This document shows positions 27,374 to 35,880 of a DNA stretch of 41,293 nt, one piece after another. The notes beneath the pieces were generated by a model. That model did not search any database. It was not told the DNA's origin and worked only from the letters and a program-made list of their open reading frames with translations. The position numbers and the translations under genes are program-made. The stretch comes from Magnetococcales bacterium (GTDB taxonomy: Bacteria > Pseudomonadota > Magnetococcia > Magnetococcales > DC0425bin3): NCBI GenBank assembly GCA_015228935.1, contig JADGCO010000035.1, forward strand, positions 1-41,293, in the 5' to 3' direction. Position 1 is the first letter of the stretch. Every line of letters starts with the position of its first letter.

Positions 27374-27808
27374 ATGCGCATTGAATACTCGTACCCCGTT
27401 GATATTGATCAGGATGAAAATGGGGTTTTTATTTTGACTTTTCCTGATTTCGGCGTTGGTGTCACAGACGGTATCACCAGAAATGAGGCCCTGCAAAATG
27501 CTGAGGAACTCCTGGAAACCATGGTCCTTTCTTACCTGGAGGACGGAAAAAGCCTCCCCTCGCCAACCCATGCGCATGGCAGGGCCTTGGTGTCCCTTCG
27601 ACCGATGGTTTCCTTGAAGGCAGGACTTCATATGGCCATGCAGGAACTGGGAGTTTCACAAGCCGACCTTGGGCGTCGCTTGGGGTGGCACCCCCCCCAG
27701 GTGGTCAGGATTCTTGATCCGAGGCACAACAGCAGTATGAACCAGATCGAACTGGCGCTGGCCGCTCTTGGCAAGCGCATGACGATTTCAATCCAGGATG
27801 CGGCTTGA
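27374..27808 (+). CDS. hicB: HicB-family antitoxin with C-terminal helix-turn-helix
   Basis: A 144-residue antitoxin. The N-terminal part is the degenerate RNase H-like HicB fold: Tyr-rich start, [22 protein letters not shown] and [15 protein letters not shown]. The C-terminal part (about 95-140) has a helix-turn-helix ([21 protein letters not shown]) suited to binding the palindrome upstream of hicA. GAGG lies 5 bases before the ATG. A longer frame back to 27314 would overlap hicA and is not supported. The stop is 17 bases from the 3' end of the tRNA-Pro gene. Confidence 0.92.
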   Translation: MRIEYSYPVDIDQDENGVFILTFPDFGVGVTDGITRNEALQNAEELLETMVLSYLEDGKSLPSPTHAHGRALVSLRPMVSLKAGLHMAMQELGVSQADLGRRLGWHPPQVVRILDPRHNSSMNQIELALAALGKRMTISIQDAA

Positions 27809-27825
27809 TCACCGCCTTGCCAAAT

Positions 27826-27902
<77 letters not shown>

Positions 27903-28024
27903 TCCGACCAAGTGGTGAACTGCGTTTCATCCGGCAACGTCGCAGTCACCCGTGCATCTTGCTGGACCCCGGACTCTTTGTCAAGCTGCCCCGATGGCTC
28001 AGGGGAACAAAAGTGGATTATTTA

Positions 28025-28204
28025 TTATTGGGCACGGGGATGGAAGCGACCGTGGACGGATTTACTGCGATGGGCCTGAGCCTGGCGGTCCAGATTCTGC
28101 ACCCAGAGCTTCAGGTCGTGGCGTGTCAGCATGACCATCGTTTGACGGCTCTCCGTCAAAAATTCTGCGGTCGTGGCATCGGTGACTTTTTGCGGGGAAT
28201 TCAT
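28025..28204 (-). CDS. Small unrecognised protein (59 aa)
   Basis: A 59-residue hydrophilic basic protein beginning MNSPQKVTDATTAEFL. AGGAG lies 7 bases before the ATG, a strong reason to believe it is translated. The middle (TRHDLKLWVQNLDRQAQAH) is predicted helical; there is no signal peptide or metal motif. I do not recognise the family. A longer open frame through 28738 also covers it, but only this part has a ribosome site. It lies 122 bases from the tRNA-Pro 5' end on the same strand. Confidence 0.55.
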   Translation of the reverse strand: MNSPQKVTDATTAEFLTESRQTMVMLTRHDLKLWVQNLDRQAQAHRSKSVHGRFHPRAQ

Positions 28205-28331
28205 GGTGTGGCTCCTGCGAATAACGTTTGCACGGCATCCTGTCAGGCCATGAGCGCAACCGGCACCGGCCCGGCAGACAGGCGGATCTGACCGAATGCG
28301 CCCTGCATGAAACAGGATCGATTTTATTGAC

Positions 28332-28643
28332 TTATTGCCAAACCATATCCGGGATGGCACACCACCGTTTTTCCAGGGAGGGGAGCATATCTTCATCCTG
28401 GGAATGGGAACGTGGCCGGCCAGCACCGGGTTGAGGAATGGCCACACCGATGGGTTCGCCTTCCAGGAAGTATTCAAGGATGGGAAGGCTGGGATCGATC
28501 TGAAACGGCAAACCAACAAGACTTTGGGCGGAAACCGAATGTTGCAGCATGTCTGAATCTCCTGTTTCTGGCAGGGTGATTTCAAAACCAAAACCACCGT
28601 CGCCAACCTTGGGCGCTTCAGGCTCGCCCGTTGCGATTGGCAT
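28332..28643 (-). CDS. Hypothetical acidic protein (103 aa)
   Basis: A 103-residue soluble, Gly/Pro-rich acidic protein. The segments GDGGFGFEITLPETGDSDML and LPILEYFLEGEPIGVAIPQPG read like ordinary coding sequence, and base composition becomes more GC-rich right at this ATG. No ribosome site is seen, so the start (28643) is uncertain; the frame is open to 28766. No family is recognised. It lies between ihfB and the 59-residue gene on the same strand, after a large hairpin. Confidence 0.42.
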   Translation of the reverse strand: MPIATGEPEAPKVGDGGFGFEITLPETGDSDMLQHSVSAQSLVGLPFQIDPSLPILEYFLEGEPIGVAIPQPGAGRPRSHSQDEDMLPSLEKRWCAIPDMVWQ

Positions 28644-28712
28644 TCTACATGCAAATAATTTGCCAGTTTTGGATTCGTGCTGCTGGAAATGAGACCGACA
28701 GAAACCCATTCC

Positions 28713-28745
28713 CATTCCCATGCTGAATACATCAGCATGGGAATG
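28713..28745. terminator. Perfect 14-bp stem-loop downstream of ihfB
   Basis: CATTCCCATGCTGA and TCAGCATGGGAATG pair perfectly around a 5-base loop (ATACA), 68 bases past the ihfB stop. The stem is long and stable, but no T-run follows on the minus strand; ATTTT follows on the plus strand. It may be a terminator of ihfB, an mRNA-stabilising hairpin or a protein-binding palindrome. Confidence 0.55.
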
Positions 28746-28813
28746 ATTTTGGAATGGATCCGGCAAGGCGCAATTTCAGGCGGAAGTGGTGTATCGGGTG
28801 CCTGAAAGGCGAA

Positions 28814-29095
28814 TCAGGAGTCCACCCGGCGGCGCATTTCTTTGCCAGCTTTGAAAAACGGCGTGCGCTTTTCAGGGATGGAGACCAGATCGCCTGTTTT
28901 GGGATTGCGACCTTCCCGTGCCGGACGCAGACGGACACTGAAGGCACCGAAACCGCGTAATTCAACGCGATCCCCGCGCTCCAGGGCCTGGGTGATGTTG
29001 CCGAATACGGCAGACACCACGGTTTCTGCTTCCTGACGGGTCAAATTGTGTTGTTCCGCGACGGACTGGATAAGTTGGGATTTTGTCAACTTCAT
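28814..29095 (-). CDS. ihfB: Integration host factor subunit beta (HU/IHF family)
   Basis: A 93-residue DNA-bending protein. The dimerisation helices (MKLTKSQLIQSVAEQHNLTR) are followed by the beta-arm RVELRGFGAFSVRLRPAREG and the DNA-intercalating tip GRNPKTG, then the C-terminal FKAGKEMRRRV. RIELRGFGxFxxRxRxxxxGRNPKTG is closer to IhfB than to HU or IhfA. ATG at 29095 matches family length, with AAGGGGG just upstream; the open frame to 29239 adds unconserved residues. It is a monocistronic gene, divergent from the envelope module. Confidence 0.88.
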   Translation of the reverse strand: MKLTKSQLIQSVAEQHNLTRQEAETVVSAVFGNITQALERGDRVELRGFGAFSVRLRPAREGRNPKTGDLVSIPEKRTPFFKAGKEMRRRVDS

Positions 29096-29306
29096 TCCCC
29101 CTTCAGACTGGCTGGCTTGACGGAAAGGGATTCTTCGGAGAGGATTTTTTTGCAAATCATGCCCGAAAGCAAGGGATTTTCGCCATGGATGATACGGATT
29201 TTTCTTGCAATGGGTCTTGACAGGGGTCAACTCTGTCAACCGGAGAGCGCATCTGTTATCATGACCATGAGATGCGCTTCAGGCAGGGGCATTGGGAGCT
29301 TGTCAG

Positions 29307-30350
29307 ATGGACAGGCACGAAAAGTGTGGCGAGGAAAACAGGGTGTTCAAAAAGTCGGGCAGAGAGAACAATCGCCATTCCAGTCACAGGTCATTGTCTC
29401 CTCTGACAAAGGGACAATTTGCCACCATGGCACACCCGGTGCGTCAAGGACGGCGCAAACGCCGTCTCATCCTGCTCCTTTTCCTGGCGGTGTTCCTGGG
29501 TATTGGCCTGGCCAGATATCGTGGACCCGAACGAACCCCGAAAGAGACGATCCCCAGCCGCAGCACAGCAGATTGGCAGACATGTCTGACGCCAGGCAAG
29601 GGAGATCAACCGAAACCGGAAATGATCGAAATTCCCGACGGTGAGTACAACATGGGTCGATTGTCGCCATCATCGACCATCCAAACATTGTTGGTTGCTG
29701 CCGATCTGACCCGGATTCTGGTCAAAAAACCCTACTTCATCCAGAAACGCACGGTGACTCAGGAAGAGTTTGCCCTCTATGTCGCCACTGTGAAAACCTT
29801 GCCGGATGGAGAAGAAAAATCGCGACTCATGATCCAGATCGGCCTGCATTGGCAAAAACCAACCTCAGCCCCGTCCGATCACTCTTTTCTGACCGGCAGA
29901 CTCTTTGGCAGCAAAACAGAAACCCCGTTGCAAACGGTTTCCTGGGAAGCCGCGCAGGGATATGCCGAGTGGATCAGCAATCGCTCCGGATGTAAATTTC
30001 ATCTCCCCAGCCGCGAGGAGTGGGCGGCGGCGCTGATGTACCTGCATGAATCACCGATGCAGGAAGAGGCAGGTGTTCCCAATGCCGATGCCGTGCGGCA
30101 CAATCTCCTCCGCGGGGTGCAGGAGTGGACCCGCTCACCATGTTCTGGAGGGTATTATCTGGCAGGTGGGGATGCGACCCGGCAAACAAACGATGGAACA
30201 GGAGGATGGGGATGCATGCCAGCCATGGTCTCCATCGCCGGATTCCGATTGGTCCTGAAAATCAATGCCCCGACAGACCGGCAAACCACCCCTCCAACCC
30301 CTGTCAAACCAGAAAACAGGTTGCAAGGCACACAAGAGTCGATCCGGTGA
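29307..30350 (+). CDS. Membrane-anchored SUMF1/FGE-fold protein, non-catalytic
   Basis: About 347 residues. A basic stretch (RQGRRKRR) and one hydrophobic helix (LILLLFLAVFLGIGLA) near residue 60 form a membrane anchor, leaving a periplasmic C-terminal domain. That domain has SUMF1 landmarks: MIEIPDGEYNMG, then KRTVTQEEFALYV, VSWEAAQGYAEWI, FHLPSREEWAAAL, VQEWTRSP and the terminal IAGFRLVLK. The RGGS-x-C...C catalytic segment of true formylglycine-generating enzymes is missing, so it probably serves binding or structure. ATG at 29307 has GGGAG 8 bases upstream; ATG at 29427, just before the helix, is the alternative. It is the first gene of a five-gene plus-strand module. Confidence 0.75.
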   Translation: MDRHEKCGEENRVFKKSGRENNRHSSHRSLSPLTKGQFATMAHPVRQGRRKRRLILLLFLAVFLGIGLARYRGPERTPKETIPSRSTADWQTCLTPGKGDQPKPEMIEIPDGEYNMGRLSPSSTIQTLLVAADLTRILVKKPYFIQKRTVTQEEFALYVATVKTLPDGEEKSRLMIQIGLHWQKPTSAPSDHSFLTGRLFGSKTETPLQTVSWEAAQGYAEWISNRSGCKFHLPSREEWAAALMYLHESPMQEEAGVPNADAVRHNLLRGVQEWTRSPCSGGYYLAGGDATRQTNDGTGGWGCMPAMVSIAGFRLVLKINAPTDRQTTPPTPVKPENRLQGTQESIR

Positions 30351-30414
30351 TCATGAACAGCGACAACAGCCTGGCTGGGATTGGTCACTTGTCAGGTAGA
30401 AAATCAAGGTCAGC

Positions 30415-33126
30415 ATGAAAGGCAGAATGACCGTGAACATGAAATCCAGACGCATGAAAGAAAAAAGGTGTCGCATGTTGGGACGGTGGGGAGTTTTGGG
30501 CGGTGCCGTGTGCCTGTGGATGGTTTCTCTTCCGGTCGGAGCCGCCCCGCCGGTCAAGGGAGGAACCGGAAGTTGTGCCAGCGTGGATTTTGCCCCCTAC
30601 CACCAGAACAAGGTGTTGAAATGGACCGGTCCGGTGGTGCGGGTATCGCGTGGCTGGGCACCCATGTTCGTCAATCCCCAGGCCGGTGCCAAAATGGCCG
30701 ATCTGGCCTTCAATCAAACCGTTGAAATTCTCGAAGAGTCCGGTGAACGCCTCAAGGTCCGCTCGGCCCGCTTTCAGGACCGCGCCTCCCAGACCGGTTG
30801 GGTCCACAAGGCAGATCTTCTCTGTCGTGACCTGCCCATCAAAGGCGAGTCCGGCCTGGAAACCAAATTTTTCATCCGCACGTCCACCATGGCCCGGGAA
30901 GAGGGCAAGGGAGACCCCACCGTGCGGGTCTTTCAGGATCCGGAACTGGTCGAATGCGTCGGTGGCAAGGATCACTGCCGGGAAGGAGCCTCCCGTTTTC
31001 ACATGTATTACGTCATGGACCAGCGGGACAAATCCCTGCTTCTGGCAGATCGTTACCGCCTGAAAGAAGATGACATTCTGGTTGGCTGGGTCAATGAGAA
31101 CAATGGTTTCCAGTGGGATAATGCCTTTGGTCTGCGACCCCGTGAAGAGATCAAGGCACCGGATGGACAGGGTCCCGGAACCGTCTGCACCTACGAACGT
31201 CTGGAAGATGCCGTCGCCCGCTCGGCAGCTGCCTGCAACCCGGTGGAAGGCAGCAACAAGTGGTTCAAATCCTCCCTGCGCATTCCGGTATTGGACATGG
31301 TCGATGCCCAGGGTCGCCATGTGGAACCCGGTGATCTGGCCACCCCGGCCCGGGAAGAGGGGCGACGCTTCTTCAAGGTGGCCCTGGCCCGACCCGGCCT
31401 GGTGGGACGCCCGGTCGGAGATGGCAAGTTTGCCATCTCGCCAACCCTGGCCCAACGCATCATGCCCGAATTCAAGTCCCTCTCCTCGAAAAAAAATGTG
31501 GACATATTTTTCGTCCTGGATGCCACCGCCAGCATGGACGAAGCAATCGATGCGGTGCGCGGTACCGCAACCAAACCCGGAGTCATCCAGGAAATCATCC
31601 ATGGCCTGAAAAATACCCCCGGCTTCAAGGAGACACAATTCCGCTTCGGTTTTCGTGTGTTCCGTGACAATTACGCAGACAGACTCATTCCCAACTCCCC
31701 AGGAGACGGGGTCGGCGAGGGATACCCCCTGCCGGCAACCTGCCAGTTGAGTCCAGAACAACAGACCAAAACCTATGAGGATTTCCAGAAAGCCATTGCC
31801 CAGGTCAAGGTGACCAGCGACGACCAGGACGATTACGAGGAAAATGTGTACGGCGGCCTCTTCCAGGCCTTGAAACAGGATATCCAATCCTGCCCGGATC
31901 ACCTGAAACTCATGTTTCTGATCGGTGACAATGGCTACCGCAGTGGCCAACTGTACGTGAACGGCAAAGGCAAACGGTTTGAACGGTCCAAATACCGGAA
32001 TCCAGTGGAAACGGAAACCCTGGTTGCCTTGTTGCGGGGCGGTAACAAACCCGGCGTCAAGGGCAACAACATTCTGCCCTTTGTGATCCAAACCCCTTCA
32101 CGATCCGAAAGGACCAAACATCCGGAACTCTACAATGCCGCCTATGCCAAATTCGAATTGCAGATGCGCCAGATTCTCCAGCAAAGTCTGCCCGGCGACA
32201 GCTCCGACAATGAACATTTCTTCCGCATGGGTGAAGAAAAACTGCTGTCCCGGTTGGTGGGTACGGTAGAAAAACTCGGCGGCAGCACCCTGATCAATGA
32301 AATCATCCTGGATATTCACGGCGGAGCCGCCCTCAATACGGTCATTGAACGGCTGCGGCGGGAACGGGTGGATATTCCCGGCGTCTACTGGCACATCCTG
32401 AAGCAGGGGGCCTGCGGTGATCTGGGTGAACAGTGCGAACGTCGGGTGTTTGACACCACGTCGGTCGGCTATGTCGAAGCCAATGACAAAGTGGTGGAAG
32501 ATTTGTGGGTGGACAGCAATGCGCTCACTTCCTGGATTCGCATCCTGAAAGGCTTCGAAGGCTACCATGAACTCCCCGAACCTCAACTGCGACGGGCGCT
32601 GATCAGTGCCCTGGTGCTGGGCATGCAACAGGAAATGCGTCTGCCGCCTCTGGAAGTTTCCGGCGAAACACCCGCCGAATATGTCCAACGCCGGGGCGGT
32701 CTGCCGGTGCGGCGGCACAGTCCCCTCCTGAGCTATCAGGTATCGGCGCTCTCCGTGGAAAAAACGTTGCGCGACAAGGATAAGCGCCTCATCGTCGCCG
32801 ATGCCTCCGGCAAACCGATCCTCGACAAGGCCAAACGCCCCATCCAGGCCGTCACCTACTGCGAGTTGAAACGTCTGGCCATGTGGGCCATCCATTCGCG
32901 ACAAATGCTCGAAATCATCGAACGCGGCCAGCAAAAGCCCAGCTTCCAGGTGCTTCCCGCCAACAAGGTCCAAAATTGCCCGGACGCCACGGACAATGGT
33001 CTGGCCATGCCCCAGGTTGCAGGCAATGTCACAGGGGTTCCCCTCGGGCCGGACAAGAATTATCGCTTTGGCCACGAACTTGGCGGTCGGCGAGGCTACT
33101 GGATTCCCCAGGACTATCTGCCATGA
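30415..33126 (+). CDS. Secreted SH3-like and von Willebrand factor A domain protein
   Basis: A 903-residue protein with a signal peptide (about 1-45, ending LPVGAAPP). Residues about 70-140 look like a bacterial SH3 domain, ending GWVHKADLLC. A second SH3-like piece lies near 160-245 (ILVGWVNENNGFQWD). A vWA domain begins at about 363: FFVLDATASMDEA, with Asp369, in which the metal-binding DxSxS reads DATAS, then GFRVFRDNYAD and LKLMFLIGDNG. The last 300 residues are a domain I do not recognise. The GW...W layout before a vWA recalls the C-terminal half of PpkA-type proteins, but no kinase is present. The stop overlaps the ABC ATPase start (ATGA). It is probably a periplasmic partner of the transporter. 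Confidence 0.8.
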   Translation: MKGRMTVNMKSRRMKEKRCRMLGRWGVLGGAVCLWMVSLPVGAAPPVKGGTGSCASVDFAPYHQNKVLKWTGPVVRVSRGWAPMFVNPQAGAKMADLAFNQTVEILEESGERLKVRSARFQDRASQTGWVHKADLLCRDLPIKGESGLETKFFIRTSTMAREEGKGDPTVRVFQDPELVECVGGKDHCREGASRFHMYYVMDQRDKSLLLADRYRLKEDDILVGWVNENNGFQWDNAFGLRPREEIKAPDGQGPGTVCTYERLEDAVARSAAACNPVEGSNKWFKSSLRIPVLDMVDAQGRHVEPGDLATPAREEGRRFFKVALARPGLVGRPVGDGKFAISPTLAQRIMPEFKSLSSKKNVDIFFVLDATASMDEAIDAVRGTATKPGVIQEIIHGLKNTPGFKETQFRFGFRVFRDNYADRLIPNSPGDGVGEGYPLPATCQLSPEQQTKTYEDFQKAIAQVKVTSDDQDDYEENVYGGLFQALKQDIQSCPDHLKLMFLIGDNGYRSGQLYVNGKGKRFERSKYRNPVETETLVALLRGGNKPGVKGNNILPFVIQTPSRSERTKHPELYNAAYAKFELQMRQILQQSLPGDSSDNEHFFRMGEEKLLSRLVGTVEKLGGSTLINEIILDIHGGAALNTVIERLRRERVDIPGVYWHILKQGACGDLGEQCERRVFDTTSVGYVEANDKVVEDLWVDSNALTSWIRILKGFEGYHELPEPQLRRALISALVLGMQQEMRLPPLEVSGETPAEYVQRRGGLPVRRHSPLLSYQVSALSVEKTLRDKDKRLIVADASGKPILDKAKRPIQAVTYCELKRLAMWAIHSRQMLEIIERGQQKPSFQVLPANKVQNCPDATDNGLAMPQVAGNVTGVPLGPDKNYRFGHELGGRRGYWIPQDYLP

Positions 33127-33923
33127 CCTGGGGAGTGGAAATCACCGAGGCCGAGGTGGGATGGGGCGATACCTTCCGTCTGACCGTGGATGACATCCAT
33201 GTAGAGGCCGAAACCATCTCCCGGCGTCTGCCAGTCCTGGGACGCAGCGGCAGCGGCAAGAGTACCTTGTTGTATCTCTTAACCTTCTTGAAAAAACCCC
33301 GCCGGGGAACCGTGCGCTGGGTTTTTCCCAACGGTGCCCAGGCCCAGTGGGGTCCGAAAGGGCTGGAACGACGCCACTCGGATGTGGACATGACCGAATT
33401 GCGGCGACGCTATTTCGGCTTTGCCTACCAGCGCAGTACCCTGACACCCTATCTGAATGTCGGAGAAAATTTGCGCTATCCCCTGCAATTGCACGGCGGT
33501 TTGCCCAATCATGAAATCGAGGATCAGGTCCAGATGGCCGTGCAACAGGTCCTGATCTGTGGTCAGGGAGAGGACATGTATCACAGCGACAGTCAGGATG
33601 TGGTCGGCGCTTTCTTGAAGCGTTATCCCAACCAGCTCTCGGGTGGACAACTGCAACGTGTGGCCCTGGCCCAGGCCATGATTCACAATCCGAATGTCCT
33701 GTTTGCCGATGAACCCACGGGCAATCTCGATGCGGCCACCCGGAAAGAAGTGATGGCCGTCGTGGATCGCTGGCTGGATCAGGGGGATCGCTTGTTGATC
33801 TGGGTGACACATCATGTGTCCGACGCCGTGGATCCCCGGGTGACGCATCGGATTCTTGTGTCACACGGGCATTGTCAGCTCCAGGGGCGCACCCGTCCCC
33901 CAGCTCCGGAAAGCAGCGCATGA
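33123..33923 (+). CDS. LolD/MacB-type ABC transporter ATPase
   Basis: A 266-residue ATPase of the family that works with FtsX/MacB-type permeases. Walker A is GRSGSGKST, the Q-loop FAYQRSTLTPYLNVGENL, the signature LSGGQLQRVALAQAM, Walker B VLFADEPTGNLD, and the switch His is in WVTHH. A short insertion after Walker A (about 55-85) is unusual. Start ATG overlaps the vWA stop and the stop overlaps the permease start, so three genes are translationally chained. Such ATPases drive mechanotransmission or lipoprotein extraction rather than classical uptake. A frame open upstream to 32883 lies inside the vWA gene and is not used. Confidence 0.92.
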   Translation: MTWGVEITEAEVGWGDTFRLTVDDIHVEAETISRRLPVLGRSGSGKSTLLYLLTFLKKPRRGTVRWVFPNGAQAQWGPKGLERRHSDVDMTELRRRYFGFAYQRSTLTPYLNVGENLRYPLQLHGGLPNHEIEDQVQMAVQQVLICGQGEDMYHSDSQDVVGAFLKRYPNQLSGGQLQRVALAQAMIHNPNVLFADEPTGNLDAATRKEVMAVVDRWLDQGDRLLIWVTHHVSDAVDPRVTHRILVSHGHCQLQGRTRPPAPESSA

Positions 33924-35821
33924 GTGAACAAAGCGGTTCTGCCTATATCAAACCCTCACGGCGACGGCGTTCCGGTTTCGTGCCGGTCTGGATTTCTTTG
34001 GGGTTGCGGGCCTTTCGGCGCTCCTTCTGGTGTGGATGTTTCGGATGTGACTCGGGTGGAAGGGATTTTGTCTGGCTGTCCCTGCTGCTGACCCTGGTCA
34101 TGACCATGTCCCTGGTGTTTGCAGGAACCCGGGTCGGTTTCCTCGACCGGCTGGCGGACACCCTGATCGGCAATATCGAACCCAACGGTGTCCCGGTCTG
34201 GGTGACTTCCCACTGGGAAAATCAGCAGGGCATCGACGTCGATCTGTTGCACAAATTGACCACCCTGAAACCTTCCGTGCCGCTCACCGTCCATCCTTTT
34301 CGACGCCTGGGTGACACACAGCCCGGTGTGCATCTGCCAACTCCGCAAAGCTGGAAAGGCAGTGTTCCCTTTGCCGGTTGGGCAGTCTATCCCAATGATC
34401 CCCTCTGGAAGCTGGCCACATCCGGCACGACCCGGCTGGGCATCCCCTCCACCGATGAGAGCTATCCCTGGCTGGGGCTGCCTCTGGAAGTGGTGTTGAA
34501 TACCGCCCAGTTCCGGCGTCATTTCGACTATACGGCCTACCGGGATGCCGTCAATCCGGTTTTGACCGAACAAAAACGACCGGCACTCCCCTTCACGCTG
34601 GATTGGGACAATCCTGCCCGGGCACTGGAGTCGCTCTGGTTGCGGGTCACCGTCTCCCAGGAAGAGCGGTTGATTCCGTTCAAGGTGCGTTGGGTAAGCC
34701 ATGTGCCGGCCATGGAACCGGTCGCCTTTTTGTTTCCACTCAATACCTATCATGCCTTGTTGGCCGCATACCATCTGCCGGACCTTCGTTACCAGCCGGA
34801 AAACGAAGGGCGGGGGGATTCGATCAGCGATTATCGCCTGTTGACACAACCCACCTATCCTCGGGAGACCATCAGCCAGTTTGCAGCCTGTGTGCAAAAG
34901 GAGTTGCAAAATACCGGTGTCGAGGATCTGCCAAGTGTATCCAGGCAAAAATGCCCCCCACCAGCGCTCCTTGCCAAAGAGGAAGAAACCAAAAAGGGAG
35001 GAGAGAACAATGCCCCAGCCTGGAAAAGTCAATGGGACACCCTCAACCATGACCGTCATCATCAGGTTTGGGTTCCCTGTCTGAGACTTTCCCAGAGTGA
35101 TGCATTGCGTCATACCCTCTGTCCCGACCCGGATGGAGAAACGACCGGAAATGCCAGATTGTTCGTCCCCTGGAATTTGACCCAGGCCGGTCTGGCTTTT
35201 TCCACCGTGCATGTGTTCATTCCCAATGCGAGCCATCTGGCCCAGATGATCGAGCTGATCCAGGAGGTGAAACGTGCGGATGGCCGGCGGGCCTTCAACA
35301 TCCATCCCACCTATCTGGATGCCATGAGTCGCTTCAACCTGTTGAGTGACATGCTGGGATCCTTGATCCCGGCATTTGCCGGTTCGTTTCTGTTGTTGTT
35401 GACGGCTTTGCTGTTTGCCCAGATCGGAGGCGTGATCGACCGGCGGCGCAATCATTTCGGCATCCTGATGAGCCGAGGGGTTTCCTGGGCGTCCATCTAT
35501 GCCAAGGTGATCCTGCAAATGGTTTTAGCGACGATGGGTGGCAGTCTGGTGGCAGTTTTTGGGTTGGTGCCGGCGTTGCGCTGGTTCATGATGCGCGATT
35601 TCAATGTGGTCCTCTCGCATTATCGGGAGTTGCTCCCTCCAGACCATGGTCTGGAAATCATGCCCCTCTCCTGGCAACCCATCGCCATGACCGTGGGAGG
35701 CGTTGCCTTGGCAGTCATCCTGGTGGCCGTGATCCTTCTGTTGCGGGTCCCACTCTGGTGGAAAACCACCCCCTCCGATCTCCTGCATGGCAATTACAGC
35801 ACCCGGCAAAATTCAGATTGA
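33920..35821 (+). CDS. MacB/FtsX-like ABC permease with large periplasmic domain
   Basis: A 633-residue inner-membrane protein with four predicted helices: one at about 51-68 and three near 480-505, 525-553 and 590-615, which is the MacB/LolC/FtsX topology. The long loop between helices 1 and 2 (about 400 residues) would be periplasmic. The conserved region after helix 2 (RRRNHFGILMSRGVSWASIYA) fits the FtsX-like domain, which contacts the ATPase. The periplasmic domain contains a Lys/Glu-rich stretch (KEEETKKGGENN) and several Cys, and does not look like a standard MacB domain. ATGA overlap with the ATPase gene. Probably a non-importing transporter coupled to the vWA and SUMF1-fold proteins; that is inference from context. 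Confidence 0.85.
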   Translation: MSEQSGSAYIKPSRRRRSGFVPVWISLGLRAFRRSFWCGCFGCDSGGRDFVWLSLLLTLVMTMSLVFAGTRVGFLDRLADTLIGNIEPNGVPVWVTSHWENQQGIDVDLLHKLTTLKPSVPLTVHPFRRLGDTQPGVHLPTPQSWKGSVPFAGWAVYPNDPLWKLATSGTTRLGIPSTDESYPWLGLPLEVVLNTAQFRRHFDYTAYRDAVNPVLTEQKRPALPFTLDWDNPARALESLWLRVTVSQEERLIPFKVRWVSHVPAMEPVAFLFPLNTYHALLAAYHLPDLRYQPENEGRGDSISDYRLLTQPTYPRETISQFAACVQKELQNTGVEDLPSVSRQKCPPPALLAKEEETKKGGENNAPAWKSQWDTLNHDRHHQVWVPCLRLSQSDALRHTLCPDPDGETTGNARLFVPWNLTQAGLAFSTVHVFIPNASHLAQMIELIQEVKRADGRRAFNIHPTYLDAMSRFNLLSDMLGSLIPAFAGSFLLLLTALLFAQIGGVIDRRRNHFGILMSRGVSWASIYAKVILQMVLATMGGSLVAVFGLVPALRWFMMRDFNVVLSHYRELLPPDHGLEIMPLSWQPIAMTVGGVALAVILVAVILLLRVPLWWKTTPSDLLHGNYSTRQNSD

Positions 35822-35880
35822 CGTGTCGTATTGAACATCATATGCGCATTTACCCTTATTTCATGCCAGGGAAGACAACA

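Noticed and set aside
30385-32091. Long open frame (568 codons) on the minus strand
   Set aside because: It is antisense to the vWA gene, has a low-complexity, His/Gln/Gly-rich composition typical of an antisense shadow, and no ribosome site or family motif.
33956-35518. 520-codon open frame on the minus strand
   Set aside because: It is antisense to the permease gene, whose membrane topology and overlaps with its neighbours are convincing; the antisense product has shadow-like composition.
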